NCBI RefSeq assembly: GCF_030052995.1
Contig: NZ_JASJPW010000001.1
Location: 3,447,918-3,511,917, forward strand
DNA: 64,000 nucleotides
Direction: 5' to 3'
Origin: Gemmobacter sp. 24YEA27
GTDB taxonomy: Bacteria > Pseudomonadota > Alphaproteobacteria > Rhodobacterales > Rhodobacteraceae
Shown: piece after piece, positions 49,527-58,723 of the stretch
Numbering within the stretch: position 1 is the first letter of the stretch
Layout of the letters: each line of letters starts with the position of its first letter
The notes under the pieces: generated by a model
The model's database searches: none
Seen by the model: the letters and a program-made list of their open reading frames with translations, nothing else
What the model was told of the DNA's origin: nothing
Translations under genes and position numbers: made by a program

Positions 49527-49985
49527 TTTCGATCGACCTTTAAGAAATTCTCTTATCTTACAGAATTATACACCCCGCCCGAATTCGTATCGCATGATTT
49601 CGCTTGACAGGGGTGAGCATAGCTAAGCCCAAAACGTGCAGACTTATGCCTCATCGGCATTAAGTGCGTTGGGGGGTGGCGCGCCGCGCCGGGTGATGAT
49701 GAGAACTACGTCTACTCTATAGCCCTCCTATAAGCAGTTTCGTACCCAGGCTTTCAGCAAACCAGCCGATTGCCCCGTTGCACAAAGCGGCCGGCGAGGG
49801 GGAAACCATGCAATCGGGCAACGTATGGGGCCTACAGCGGTCCGTCAGCTCTTGGCTGGAGCGCGTCTAGCTGCCGTTCCGCAGCCGACCCCAAACCGGT
49901 CTTTCGCTCTCCATGCCGACGATGGCGCTTTTGCCCAAAGCGGGCCTTACCAAAGTCTCCGATCAGCCTGGTGCAACGATGTCCA
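49527..49985. other. non-coding stretch in the island
   Basis: There is no supportable gene in this 459-bp stretch. It is AT-richer at its left end (49540-49610) and GC-rich around 49675-49700 (GGGGGGTGGCGCGCCGCGCC). Stop codons interrupt all longer frames. Transposon ends could lie here, but I found no convincing inverted repeat. Confidence 0.4.
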
Positions 49986-50825
49986 TTAGGCCTGCTCCAT
50001 GCCGGGTGGTCGCTGATCCCGAGGGTCCGACATCAGCTTGTGCGGCAGGGCCTTCGTGAAGCGGCCCAGGCTGCCGAGGATCGCGAATACCCTGTCGGGC
50101 AGCGCATCGATCACCTCGTCGCGCAGGTAACAAATCCAGGGCTGATCGTTGGTCGTGGACCAGACGAAGTACTGGTCCCAGCCACGTTCCGCGATCAAGG
50201 CAACGAACGTCTTGCGCTGCGGGATCGACCATTCGAAGCCGCCATGGAACATCCGGTTCCGGTAGCTGAGCAGAGCGACAATCCAGTCGAGATCATCAGG
50301 GCCAAGATGGGCAGAAACCCCGGTGGCGTCACAGAGCTGCGGCAGGCCAGAAACGATGTCGACGCGGCCGTCATTCTTGCCGAAGTACCACTGGACGTTC
50401 CACTGTTCTGGATTCTCCTTGGCCCGGCGCCACCGCTTATGATCGGGCGGCGCGATGCCCTTGGCGACGTATTTCTCGCCAAGGGCATGGAAGGCTTGCG
50501 CGAAAATGGTCTCGATCGTCGGGACGATCATGCCGACGGCAGAGAGGCTGATCGCGGCGTCGCTGTATGTCGCCCGCCACATCGCATCGACATGCTCGTC
50601 GACAACATGATCGTGGTACGGCCCCCTGTAGGTTCGGGCTTCTTCCTCCAGCCCGTTGATGTTGGTGCTGACATGGTCGGCCGATCGCCGGTGCTCTCCG
50701 AGGACAGCCCTGATGGCCTCGAGTTGGGCATCCCAGTCGATCGTAGCCACGAGACGATAGAGGTAGTCGCGATCATCGAGCAGGTTTTCGAGGCCAAGCT
50801 TGAGACCTTCCGGGTCGGTCGTCAT
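49986..50825 (-). CDS. unknown protein with HEPN-like RNase motif
   Basis: 279 aa, mostly helical. Near residue 205 the sequence DWIVALLSYRNRMFHGGFEW contains R-x4-H (RNRMFH), the catalytic signature of HEPN ribonucleases used in toxin-antitoxin, abortive infection and CRISPR proteins. No other domain is recognised. I start at the ATG at 50825, which has GGAGG at good spacing. Alternatives are 50828 (ATG) and 50837 (TTG). A truncated gene ends 36 bp upstream on the same strand. The HEPN assignment rests on one motif and helical context. Confidence 0.6.
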   Translation of the reverse strand: MTTDPEGLKLGLENLLDDRDYLYRLVATIDWDAQLEAIRAVLGEHRRSADHVSTNINGLEEEARTYRGPYHDHVVDEHVDAMWRATYSDAAISLSAVGMIVPTIETIFAQAFHALGEKYVAKGIAPPDHKRWRRAKENPEQWNVQWYFGKNDGRVDIVSGLPQLCDATGVSAHLGPDDLDWIVALLSYRNRMFHGGFEWSIPQRKTFVALIAERGWDQYFVWSTTNDQPWICYLRDEVIDALPDRVFAILGSLGRFTKALPHKLMSDPRDQRPPGMEQA

Positions 50826-50861
50826 CATTCCCTCCAAGCGGAAATCGGCGGCCGATGGCCG

Positions 50862-51120
50862 CTATTCCGTCGCTTTCGGCAGCAGGTCGAGGCAGCTCGT
50901 ATCGCCGGCGGCCGCCAGGAAATTGATGGCGTCGACCGCATTGGCGACGGCCTGCGTGTCGCCAGTGGACAGGCCGGCGACGAGGATTGCTCGCAGGTCT
51001 TGCGACCTCACGCCGAGCTCCATCATATCGAGGTGACGGTTCTTGATCAGCGTTGAGATAGTTTCCACGCCCCGATGTGGGAGCGAAGAGCTGAACTTGG
51101 CGATCCGATCCAAGAGGTGA
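50862..51120 (-). pseudogene. C-terminal fragment of unknown protein upstream of the HEPN gene
   Basis: About 85 residues ending SCLDLLPKATE, including HLLDRIAKFSSSLPHRGVET and RSQDLRAILVAGLSTGDTQA. It looks like genuine helical coding sequence, but its 5' part is cut where the plus-strand relaxase remnant begins. The reading frame stays open for 260 bp further, but that sequence is antisense to the relaxase and not credible. It may have been the partner of the HEPN gene. Confidence 0.45.
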
Positions 51121-51441
51121 AAAGTTTGGCTTGGCGCATACCGGCGCAATCTCCTCGCCACGCTGCGCGAGCGCGAGATCGCCCGTGTCGGCGGCGAGAT
51201 GGCAGCGACCAAGGGCCTGTCGTTCTGCGCCGCCACGGTCGGCGAGACCGTCACCGGCAAGCTCACCGGGACGATGCAGCTATCGAGTGGCAAGTTCGCC
51301 GTCGTCGAACAGAGCCACGAGTTCACCCTTGTCCCATGGCGACCCATCATCGACCGCCAGCTTGGCCGCGAGGTGAGCGGCATCGTTCAGGGCGGATCGG
51401 TGTCGTGGCAGTTGGGACGGCAGAGGGGATTGGAACGGTAG
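51121..51441 (+). pseudogene. C-terminal remnant of a VirD2/DUF3363-type relaxase
   Basis: The frame opens after a stop at 51118-51120 and reads LGAYRRNLLATLREREIARV, then VEQSHEFTLVPWRPIIDRQL and GREVSGIVQGGSVSWQLGRQ RGLER. That is the usual tail of relaxases from integrative and conjugative elements of alphaproteobacteria. The nicking domain is absent. It shows that conjugative DNA once occupied the site. Confidence 0.65.
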
Positions 51442-51502
51442 TGACTTTTCCATTCAGGAAGGGCGGGTGGCGGGGAGCGCTCTTGCGGTGCATCTTGACG
51501 GG

Positions 51503-51546
51503 CCTGTCACTAAGTGACAAAAACAATAATGACACTTAGTGACAGG
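51503..51546. promoter_or_regulatory. paired palindromic operator upstream of TetR gene
   Basis: CCTGTCACTAAGTGACA (51503-51519) and TGACACTTAGTGACAGG (51530-51546) are inverted copies of each other, and each is itself a near palindrome (TGTCACTwAGTGACA). They end 8 bp before the TetR ATG. TTGACG at 51495-51500 could be a -35 box. This arrangement is typical for TetR autoregulation. Confidence 0.75.
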
Positions 51547-51554
51547 ATAGAGCG

Positions 51555-52202
51555 ATGAAGCAGTCTAAGATGGAAGAGGCACGGCTTGCCGTAGCACGCC
51601 ATGCGGCTGAACTGTTCTGGAGTGATGGTGTAGAGAACACCAGTGGGGATGCGATTGCTAAGGCAGCGGGTCTCTCCAAGCGTACTGTCTGGCGCTACTT
51701 TCGCTCGAAAGAGGCATGTGTCGAGCCGCTTTTCAGAGTTGCCGGACTTCGCTTCATTGAATTTCTGCGTAATTGGCCGCCCGATCTGTCAATTGAAGCC
51801 TACATGCGCGACACCTTGGGCTCCATGCTGAAGACCGAGCAGGAAATCAGTGATGGCATTGCTGTCGCTCGGCTCTTCTCGCGGATGCGGTTAGAACCTG
51901 CGCTCAGATCAGCATATCTGATGGCAAGCTCCCAAGGGGAGGACGATCTCGTTGCGATCATCGCCGCGCGGTCCGGTCGTGCCTGTGATGATTTCGACGT
52001 CAGGCTTTGCGCGGCCGCTGCGATGGCGGCAGTGCGCATTGTCGACGAAGACATCTGCACCGCCACCTTCATGCATGGCCGTCATTTTGAACACCACGAA
52101 GTCTGCGACCGGATGGCGGCTGCCATTCGTGCGGCGGCTACTCTCCCGATCTGCGATCCAGTTAACACCGCCCCAAAACGAGGCCACAATGAAATATCCT
52201 GA
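51555..52202 (+). CDS. TetR/AcrR family transcriptional regulator
   Basis: A 215-aa regulator. The N-terminal HTH is clear: RHAAELFWSDGVENTSGDAI, AKAAGLSKRTVWRYFRSKEA. The C-terminal ligand-binding domain is of unknown specificity. Two strong palindromes just upstream indicate autoregulation. Its last 14 bp overlap the start of the prolyl oligopeptidase gene, so the two form a unit. Base composition is lower in GC than the core genes, consistent with transfer. Confidence 0.88.
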   Translation: MKQSKMEEARLAVARHAAELFWSDGVENTSGDAIAKAAGLSKRTVWRYFRSKEACVEPLFRVAGLRFIEFLRNWPPDLSIEAYMRDTLGSMLKTEQEISDGIAVARLFSRMRLEPALRSAYLMASSQGEDDLVAIIAARSGRACDDFDVRLCAAAAMAAVRIVDEDICTATFMHGRHFEHHEVCDRMAAAIRAAATLPICDPVNTAPKRGHNEIS

Positions 52203-54278
52203 TACCCCGCGCACAGAAACAGTCGAGCAGCATTTTGGGATTGAGGTAGCCGATCCTTACCGTTGGCTGGAAGGCGACGCGCGCAGGCATCCCGATGTTG
52301 CCGAGTGGGTCCGCAAGCAAGATGATCTGGCGCGAACATATCTATCTCGATTGCCAGGCCGCAGTTACTTTCGCCACAGGCTGGAAACTCTCTTTGATCA
52401 TGCCAGGCTTACAGCTCCTGAGAAGCGTAAGAACCTGTACTTCTTCACCCGGAATCCCGGATTGCAAAGTCAGGATGTTCTGATCGTCCGAGAGGGTTTG
52501 CACGGCGAGGATCGAATATTGCTTGATCCAAATGAGTGGTCAGAAGACGGCACGGCGGCACTAGCGGAATGGGCAGTTTGCGAAAATGGACGCTATGTAG
52601 CCTTCGCCATGCAAAACAGTGGTAGCGACTGGCGTACCATTCGCGTCCTTGACGTTGAGGAAGGAACCACCCTTAGCGATGAAATCATCTGGGCGCGCTA
52701 TACCAAACTCGCTTGGGCGCTCAACGGGACCGGCTTCTTCTACTCTCGTTTCCCCGAACCACCAGAGGGGGAGCTTTTGAAGCGCCAATCACAGACCATT
52801 CCATCCTTTTCCATAAACTTGGCACGACGCAAGATGAGGATCGGCTGGTTCATGAAACACAGAATGGCCAGTTGCTAATCCAGACGATTAGCGTAACGCC
52901 AGACCAGCGCTATGCCGTGATCTCATCATCGCCCGGCGCTGGCGGTAATGCCCTTTCCATCATTGATCTTAAAAGTCCGGATTGGAACTTACGGCCCATC
53001 GTTTCTAATTACACCCACAACTGGGTCGTCATCGGAAATAGCGGCACGCGGTTTTTTCTAGCAACTGACGAGGGGGCCGAGTTGGGAAAAGTCGTTACGA
53101 CTGACCTCTCAGCACCCGAACTGGAGTTTTCGGACCTTATCAAGGAACAGGAAAACCGGACGCTGATAGATGTCGTCCTACTTGGCGGCCATCTTCTAAT
53201 TACTTATCTCACCGACGCGAAATCAGAGACTGCTCGGCACAACCTTGATGGAACCTCTGATGGCGCAATCGAGCTTCCGGGTATTGGCTTGGTTAGCGGC
53301 TTCCGAGGCTGCCCAAACGATGACGAAGCCTTCTTCCTGTTCACAGGCTATAATGCGCCGACAACTATCTATCGCTATGAAATAGCGCAACGCGATCTGT
53401 CAGTTTGGGCAAAACCCGAAGTCCCGATAGATTTAGATCGCATCACCGTCGAGCAGCATTTCTACAACTCCAAGGATGGCACGCGGATCCCAATGCTTGT
53501 CGTCCGCCGTGCTGATGTCCAGCCGCCTGCACCAACCATCCTTTATGGCTATGGCGGCTTCGGCATCAGTATGGTGCCCTATTACTCGCCTGCTATTTTG
53601 GCTTGGGTCGAGGCGGGCGGTATCTATGCCATCGCCAATCTACGAGGCGGAGGAGAATACGGGAAAGCGTGGCATAACACCGGTCGCTTGAAAAACAAGC
53701 AAAACGTTTTTGATGATTTCATTTGTGCCGCAGAGTATCTGAGGCGAGAAAGTATCTCTGCTACTAACGGGCTGGCGATTCAAGGCGAATCCAATGGTGG
53801 ACTTCTTGTTGGAGCCGTTCTTAATCAGCGGCCGGACCTCTTTTCTGTAGCATTGGCTGGCGTTGGCGTTATGGACATGATCCGCTTTGGCCGTTTCACC
53901 AATGGTCAGTTCTGGATCGGAGAGTATGGTGATCCAGAGGACGAGACGGATTTCCATAACGTCCTATCCTACTCGCCCTATCACACAATCCGCCCTGGGA
54001 GATGCTATCCGGCAGTCCTCGTAACGACAGCTGACACAGACGATCGCGCCGTACCAGCCCACAGCTTCAAGTACCTGGCGGCTCTTCAAGCAGCTGATAG
54101 CGGAGATAAGCCGATTATACTTCGGGTCGATACGCGGGTCGGCCACGGAGCTGGCAAACCCGTCGCAAAGCAGATTGACGAAGTGGCCGATCAATGGGCG
54201 TTCGCCGCACACTGGGTTGGTTTGGTAACGCCTACTGACCATGACTCAGCACACGAACCCCAGCGGATCAAGCAATAG
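52189..54278 (+). CDS. prolyl oligopeptidase (S9A), interrupted by an apparent 1-nt deletion
   Basis: Cytoplasmic serine peptidase that cleaves short peptides after proline. The start (ADPYRWLEGDARRHPDVAEW) and propeller lie in one frame to about 52775, and the rest in another. Restoring one T to TTTT at 52775-52778 gives a continuous 696-aa protein of normal length. Catalytic Ser is in QGESNGGLLVG, Asp in TADTDDRAVPAHS, His in RVGHGAGKP. All three are kept, arguing for a sequencing error or a very recent mutation. GC is clearly lower than in neighbouring core genes. Confidence 0.85.
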
Positions 54279-54369
54279 CTTTCGAATGAAGACCCGCAGG
54301 CAATAAGCGAGAGGCCAATGCCATAGTCGCTATGCATTAGCTTTCGCTCAGGGAGGAGACGCAGTCGCA

Positions 54370-54594
54370 ATGAGAAGGCGGCCCAAAGCAAATACTCGAG
54401 GGGGTGCGCCGTTGTCGATATTTGACGGCATATTCCCTATGGCCAGCCTAATTCAAACACTTGCGGTCGCCGAACACTTGAATTTCCGCCACGCGGCGAA
54501 CGCGCTCGGCGTCGCGCAATCCAGCGTCAGCGCCCGTGTGAAGGCACTGGAGGAAGACCTTGGCATCCTCCTGTTCGAGCGCCATGCTCGAAGA
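54370..54594 (+). pseudogene. LysR-family regulator, N-terminal HTH only
   Basis: The frame encodes SLIQTLAVAEHLNFRHAANA, LGVAQSSVSARVKALEEDLG and ILLFERHAR, a good LysR winged-helix start. After FERHAR the homology stops abruptly near 54590 and another gene's sequence begins in a different frame. The effector domain is lost. Confidence 0.75.
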
Positions 54595-55721
54595 CAAAGA
54601 AGAAACTGGAGATCGACCCGCTGCACGCCGACACGGTGCGGCTGATCTATCGGCTATTCCTCGAAGGCGACGGCAACTCCGGCCCGCTGGGCGTCAAAGC
54701 CATCACCTGCTATCTCAACGAGCGCCGCTTCTTCACCCGCGACGGCGGGCGCTGGGGCCTCGCGCAAATCCACGCGATCCTGACCCGCACGACTTATATC
54801 GGAGAGCACAGGTTCAACAGGCGCTCGCACAAAAACCGGGAAAAGAAGCCAGAGAGTGAAGTTTCAATCATGGCTGTTCCGCCGCTGATCGACCGTGAGA
54901 TCTTCGATACGGTGCAGGCTCGCTTGAAATCCCGCAATCCCATGGTGACGCCTTCACGTATCACCAGCGGTCCCACGCTCCTGACCGGCATCTGCTTCTG
55001 CTCCAAGTGCGGCGGGGCGATGACGCTCCGCACCGGCAGGGGCAGCGCAGGCGGAACCTATCGCTACTACACTTGCTCGACGAAGGCGCGGCAGGGCAAG
55101 ACCGGCTGTGCGGGGCGCACGATCCCGATGGACAAGTTGGACGATCTGGTCGCGGGCCATCTCGAAGATAGGCTCCTCCAGCCCAAGCGACTGGAAACCG
55201 TCCTCACCAGTCTCCTCGACCGTCGAGAGGAGCGGACCGAGCGCCGCCGCGAACATCTCGCCGAACTCAATCGCCGAATCACGGAGACGGACCAGCGGCT
55301 CAATCGGCTTTACGACGCCATCGAAGCCGGCCTCGCTGATCTCAACGATTCGGTACTGAAAGAGCGCATGGTTGGTCTCAAGGCGATTCGGGATCAGGCT
55401 GCGACCGACGCCGAACGCGCCCAGGCCACGCTCGACACTACCGGCAGTCAGGCGATCACACCGGACATGATTGAGGGCTTTGCCAATGTCGCTCGCGAAA
55501 AACTGCGGCTTGAGGGAGGCGGTTATCGGCGGGATCACCTGCGCGCGCTGGCGCAGCGTATCGAGGTCTCCGATACCGAAGTTCGCATCATGGGATCGAA
55601 ATCAGAACTCTTGCGAACCCTTGTCGCCGCTTCAAGCGTGAAATCGGCGGTTTCTGGCGTTCATAGTTCTGTACTGAAATGGCGCTCCCGGCAGGATTCG
55701 AACCTGCAATCTGCGGTTTAG
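54595..55721 (+). pseudogene. large serine recombinase, catalytic domain missing
   Basis: From KKKLEIDPLHADTVRLIYRL the frame follows the recombinase domain (YLNERRFFTRDGGRWGLAQI, HAILTRTTYIGEHRFN) and a zinc ribbon (CFCSKCGGAMTLRTG ... YYTCSTKARQGKTGC). A long coiled coil comes next (residues about 180-260), then a C-terminal tail. The N-terminal resolvase catalytic domain with its serine is absent, so the protein is inactive. The last 42 bp run antisense through the 3' half of tRNA-Arg, suggesting that the element was integrated at that tRNA. Confidence 0.8.
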
Positions 55722-55755
55722 AAGACCGATGCATTATCCGTTATGCTACGGGAGC
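55680..55755 (-). tRNA. tRNA-Arg(TCT)
   Basis: A complete cloverleaf on the minus strand: acceptor GCTCCCG/CGGGAGC, D arm GCAT..ATGC, anticodon loop CTTCTAA (anticodon TCT), T arm GCAGG-TTCGAAT-CCTGC, and an encoded CCA. The 3' half overlaps the end of the serine recombinase remnant on the opposite strand. Confidence 0.93.
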
Positions 55756-55930
55756 CAAGCCATTATTCTATCCACTAAATGAAAGGCTAAAGCTAGTGCT
55801 TACAGCTCCGCGCTCCCGGTTTCCGCGCCAGTTCCCCGCCGCAGTGGCCCAAATTCGGGAGCTATCCCGGAAATTTATGCCTTATTTTTCATACTCGTAG
55901 GTGGATTCGGGATGTTTTAGGGTGAACATT

Positions 55931-55958
55931 CTGCTCTATCCAGTTGAGCTACGGGGCC
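55931..55958 (-). pseudogene. tRNA 5' fragment
   Basis: Minus-strand GGCCCCGTAGCTCAACTGGA followed by TAGAGCAG is the acceptor 5' strand and D arm of a tRNA, like the one at the window start. The anticodon and T arms are missing. It ends 18 bp before an IS3-family insertion and is probably debris of an integration or deletion at a tRNA gene. Confidence 0.7.
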
Positions 55959-56057
55959 GACAAGACTTGATACATGTGCTCTGCCCCCTGGAAACTGGAC
56001 CGTCTTAAGCTTGAGTTTTCGGCTAGTTTTCCCTGGCTGGGAGAGGAGCTGAAGACG

Positions 56058-56324
56058 ATGAAGGCATCGAAGTTCACGGAAGCGCAGAAGGCGTTCATTC
56101 TGAAGCAGGGCGAGGAAGGCACGCCTGTTGCCGAGATCTGCCGCAAGGCGGGGATCAGCCAGGCCACATACTTCAACTGGAAGAAGCGTTATGGCGGGTT
56201 GCTTCCCGATGAGATGCGGCGGTTGAAGGCGCTTGAGGACGAGAATGCACGGCTGAAGAAGATCGTGGCGGACCTGACGCTCGACCGCGAGATGCTGCAG
56301 GACGTCATCCGCCGAAAGCTCTGA
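56058..56324 (+). CDS. IS3-family OrfA
   Basis: 88 aa with the HTH TPVAEICRKAGISQATYFNW and a leucine-zipper-like tail (LKALEDENARLKKIVADL). It binds the element ends and, by frameshift, forms the N-terminus of the OrfAB transposase. The stop lies in the overlap with orfB. Confidence 0.92.
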   Translation: MKASKFTEAQKAFILKQGEEGTPVAEICRKAGISQATYFNWKKRYGGLLPDEMRRLKALEDENARLKKIVADLTLDREMLQDVIRRKL

Positions 56325-57160
56325 GGCCTGTCCGGACGCGCAAGCTTGTTGACGGGCTTCTGGTTGACTGGGGTGTCTCGATCCGACGGGCCTGCCAGGC
56401 GCTGCGGTTCGACACTTCGAGCTACCATTACAAATCCCGTCGCACCGGGCAGGCCGGCCTCGAACTGCGGATCCGCGAGATCTGCGAAACGCGTGTGCGC
56501 TATGGCTACCGGCGCATCCATGTGCTGCTGCGGCGGGAGGGCTGGCAGGTGAACATCAAGAAGACACGCAGGATTTACAATGAGCTGGGCCTGCAGCTGC
56601 GCAACAGGCATCCGAAGCGCCGGGTGAAGGCGAGGCTGCGCGAGGACCGACAGGAGGCCTCCGGACCGAACGAGGTCTGGGCGATGGATTTTGTCCATGA
56701 CCAGCTCGCCCTGGGCAAGAAACTGCGGATCCTGACCATCGTGGATATCCATTCGCGTTATTGCCCGGCGACGGATCCCCGATTTGCTTACCGGGGCGAG
56801 GATGTGGTTCAGACGCTCGAACGGGTCTGTCGGCAGATCGGCTACCCGCAGACGATCAGGGTCGATAACGGCAGCGAGTTTATCTCCCGCGACCTGGATC
56901 TGTGGGCCTATGCCAATGGTGTCACATTGGACTTCTCCCGACCGGGGAAACCCACCGACAATGGCTTCATTGAGGCGTTCAACAGCAAGCTGCGGGCGGA
57001 GTGCCTGAACGCCCACTGGTTCATGGACCTTGCGGATGCGCGCGAAAAGTTGGAGGCTTGGCGCAGAGACTACAACGAGGTCAGGCCTCACAGTGCGATC
57101 GGTTACAACGTGCCGATCAACCTGCATATTCCCGGTGGCGCAGCCAGCCCGCCTCCGTGA
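56321..57160 (+). CDS. IS3-family OrfB transposase (DDE)
   Basis: Translated in the -1 frame relative to OrfA, starting LRPVRTRKLVDGLLVDWG, then VRYGYRRIHVLLRREGW. The DDE residues are in VWAMDFVHDQL, IRVDNGSEF and NGFIEAFNSKLR. An AAAG at the end of orfA is the probable slippage point. It is complete to HSAIGYNVPI near the end, so the enzyme should be active. Confidence 0.92.
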   Translation: MRPVRTRKLVDGLLVDWGVSIRRACQALRFDTSSYHYKSRRTGQAGLELRIREICETRVRYGYRRIHVLLRREGWQVNIKKTRRIYNELGLQLRNRHPKRRVKARLREDRQEASGPNEVWAMDFVHDQLALGKKLRILTIVDIHSRYCPATDPRFAYRGEDVVQTLERVCRQIGYPQTIRVDNGSEFISRDLDLWAYANGVTLDFSRPGKPTDNGFIEAFNSKLRAECLNAHWFMDLADAREKLEAWRRDYNEVRPHSAIGYNVPINLHIPGGAASPPP

Positions 57161-57308
57161 TCAGAGCCGCGAAACTCCAGATCGCGGCGGTCCTAACCAG
57201 GGGAGCAGAGCACATGCTCATGAGTAGGTTCGCAACGGTTTGGCCGAAAACGGAAGCATCTGATTTTGTTGCTTTCTTGAATGGGCCAGCCCAGATCTCG
57301 CTAACTAG

Positions 57309-58159
57309 GTCGTGTTGACCAAAGGGATTCCGCTTGCAGGCGTCCGATGATTCTAGCTCATCTCTACTTGGGAGATGGGCTTGGCGCGCAACCTGATATC
57401 CGACGATGAGTGGGCCTTCTTTGAGGGCTTCATTCGTGGCGTCCGACACCCGAATGGGCGGAATCCTGCGGATCATCGTATTGTTCTGAATGGTATTTTC
57501 TGGGTCGCAAGAGCCGGCGCGCCTTGGCGCGACCTGCCCGAAGAGTTCGGCAAGTGGTCCTCAGTCTACCGGCAGTTCCGCCGCTGGACGCTCGCAGGGC
57601 TGTGGGAGGACATCCTGGACGCGCTGAACCACGCTGGGACCGCGCCAGACAAGCTCCAGATGGTTGATAGCACTGTGATCCGCGCCCATGATCATGCGGC
57701 AGGCGCAAAAGGGGGACTGCTGACAAGAGGCTCCTGGCCGTTCGAGAGGTGGGTTCTCGACCAAAATCCATCTCCGGGTCAACGGTGCGGGCCTCCCGAT
57801 GAGGACCGAGATCACGCCGGGGCAGGATTCCGACTACACCGGCTATGATCTGGTGATGGCCGACAACCTGCCGCAGCCAGCAGTTCTGGTCGCCGACAGG
57901 GGCTATGACTCTGATAAAATTCGGGAAGACATCGAGAGCCGCAACGCCCTGCCCATGATACCGATGCGAAAGAACCGAAGGGTGCGCAAGGCTGTCGACA
58001 TGACCATCTATACCCTGCGCAACATGGTCGAGCGCTGCTTCAACAAGCTGAAAAACAGCCGCAGACTGGCAACCCGCTATGACAAAACCGCAGACAGTTT
58101 CCTCGGCTTCGTAGACGTTGCCTGCATCAGGCTATGGCTTCGCCATTTGTCAACATGAC
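57309..58159 (+). mobile_element. IS5-family insertion sequence, IS427 type
   Basis: An 851-bp element with ends GTCGTGTTGACCAAA and, inward from the right, GTCATGTTGACAAA, flanked by CTAG on both sides (57305-57308 and 58160-58163). It lies 96 bp after the IS3 element and interrupts a short reading frame of unknown nature. Confidence 0.85.
57375..58158 (+). CDS. IS5-family transposase encoded in two overlapping frames
   Basis: The first frame reads LISDDEWAFFEGFIRGV and PWRDLPEEFGKWSSVYRQFR, with the first catalytic Asp in QMVDSTVIRAHDHAAG. The second frame starts near SRGGFSTKIHLRVNGAGLPM, continues with VLVADRGYDSDKIRED (second Asp) and ends with the ERCFNKLKNSRRLATRYDKT region holding the Glu. 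A frameshift near 57745 is normal in the IS427 group. All catalytic residues are kept. Confidence 0.85.
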
Positions 58160-58163
58160 CTAG

Positions 58164-58461
58164 CAAGGATGCTCTCTGTGTCTTCTGAAGCCTTTGCCGG
58201 CAAAGCAAACTTCCTGTCCCAAGCCGAGATCTGCGCACAGTCCCGCTACACCCGGGAGTTCATGTCGATGTTCGACAACATGGAAGAAGGAGCCGCTCTC
58301 TGGGCAGCATTGAGCTGTCCTTGTGTCCGACCGCTGTTGGAACTCCAATTCAATGGAGCTGTGAACGCCGCTGTTGGACTTGTGCTCCAGGCTTTTGGCT
58401 ATGCTCGCACAGATGAAATTTATGCAAAATTCAAATCGAAGAAGGCAAAAGAATTCAAGGT
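58164..58461 (+). other. uncharacterised island sequence right of the IS5 element
   Basis: One frame (ANFLSQAEICAQSRYTREFM, LWAALSCPCVRPLLELQFNG) is open from the IS end to about 58640, but I recognise no family and see no start codon with a good ribosome-binding site inside the flank. It may belong to the gene broken by the IS5 insertion. Confidence 0.25.
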
Positions 58462-58647
58462 GATATCAATCTGCCCAGAGCGTCACCCGCCGGCCACGTG
58501 CTGGCACAAGAACGTTGCTCGCAATACCGGATCGTGGCCATTCATGGTTACACCCAGGCGAAAACCTCAAAGCTGTATTCCAAAGGCGTCGAACGGTGGC
58601 GCCTTGCTTGCGATGCAATGGCCGCGATTGAGGCAATGAACTGGTAA
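58462..58647 (+). pseudogene. probable C-terminal remnant of a tyrosine recombinase (integrase)
   Basis: The frame reads YRIVAIHGYTQAKTSKLYSK and GVERWRLACDAMAAIE, resembling the last helices of phage-type integrases, with an HG(H/Y) motif followed by the nucleophilic Tyr in LYSKG. The rest of the gene is absent. It ends 77 bp from the 3' end of tRNA-Gly, the classical position of an island integrase relative to its tRNA attachment site. Confidence 0.55.
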
Positions 58648-58723
58648 ATGTCTCAGAGCGGGTTTCAACTTGGGACACGTCCGCACTTACAGCGCTGTAA
58701 ATAATCCACTATTTTCCATGAAA

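Larger units (their letters stand above)
55977..57212 (+). mobile_element. IS3-family insertion sequence, IS407 type, intact
   Basis: A 1236-bp element. Terminal inverted repeats are TGCTCTGCCCCCTGG (left) and, read inward from the right, TGCTCTGCTCCCCTGG. The ends are TG...CA. The 4-bp direct repeat CATG (55973-55976 and 57213-57216) is the target duplication, so the insertion is recent and simple. It carries orfA and orfB overlapping in the -1 frame. Confidence 0.92.

Noticed and set aside
50862..51383. 173-codon minus-strand gene upstream of the HEPN gene as an intact gene
   Set aside because: Its first half is antisense to a clear relaxase tail; only the last 85 residues are credible.
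52770..52785. Programmed frameshift in prolyl oligopeptidase
   Set aside because: There is no slippery heptamer or stimulatory hairpin at the break, and this family is not known to use frameshifting; a missing base is simpler.
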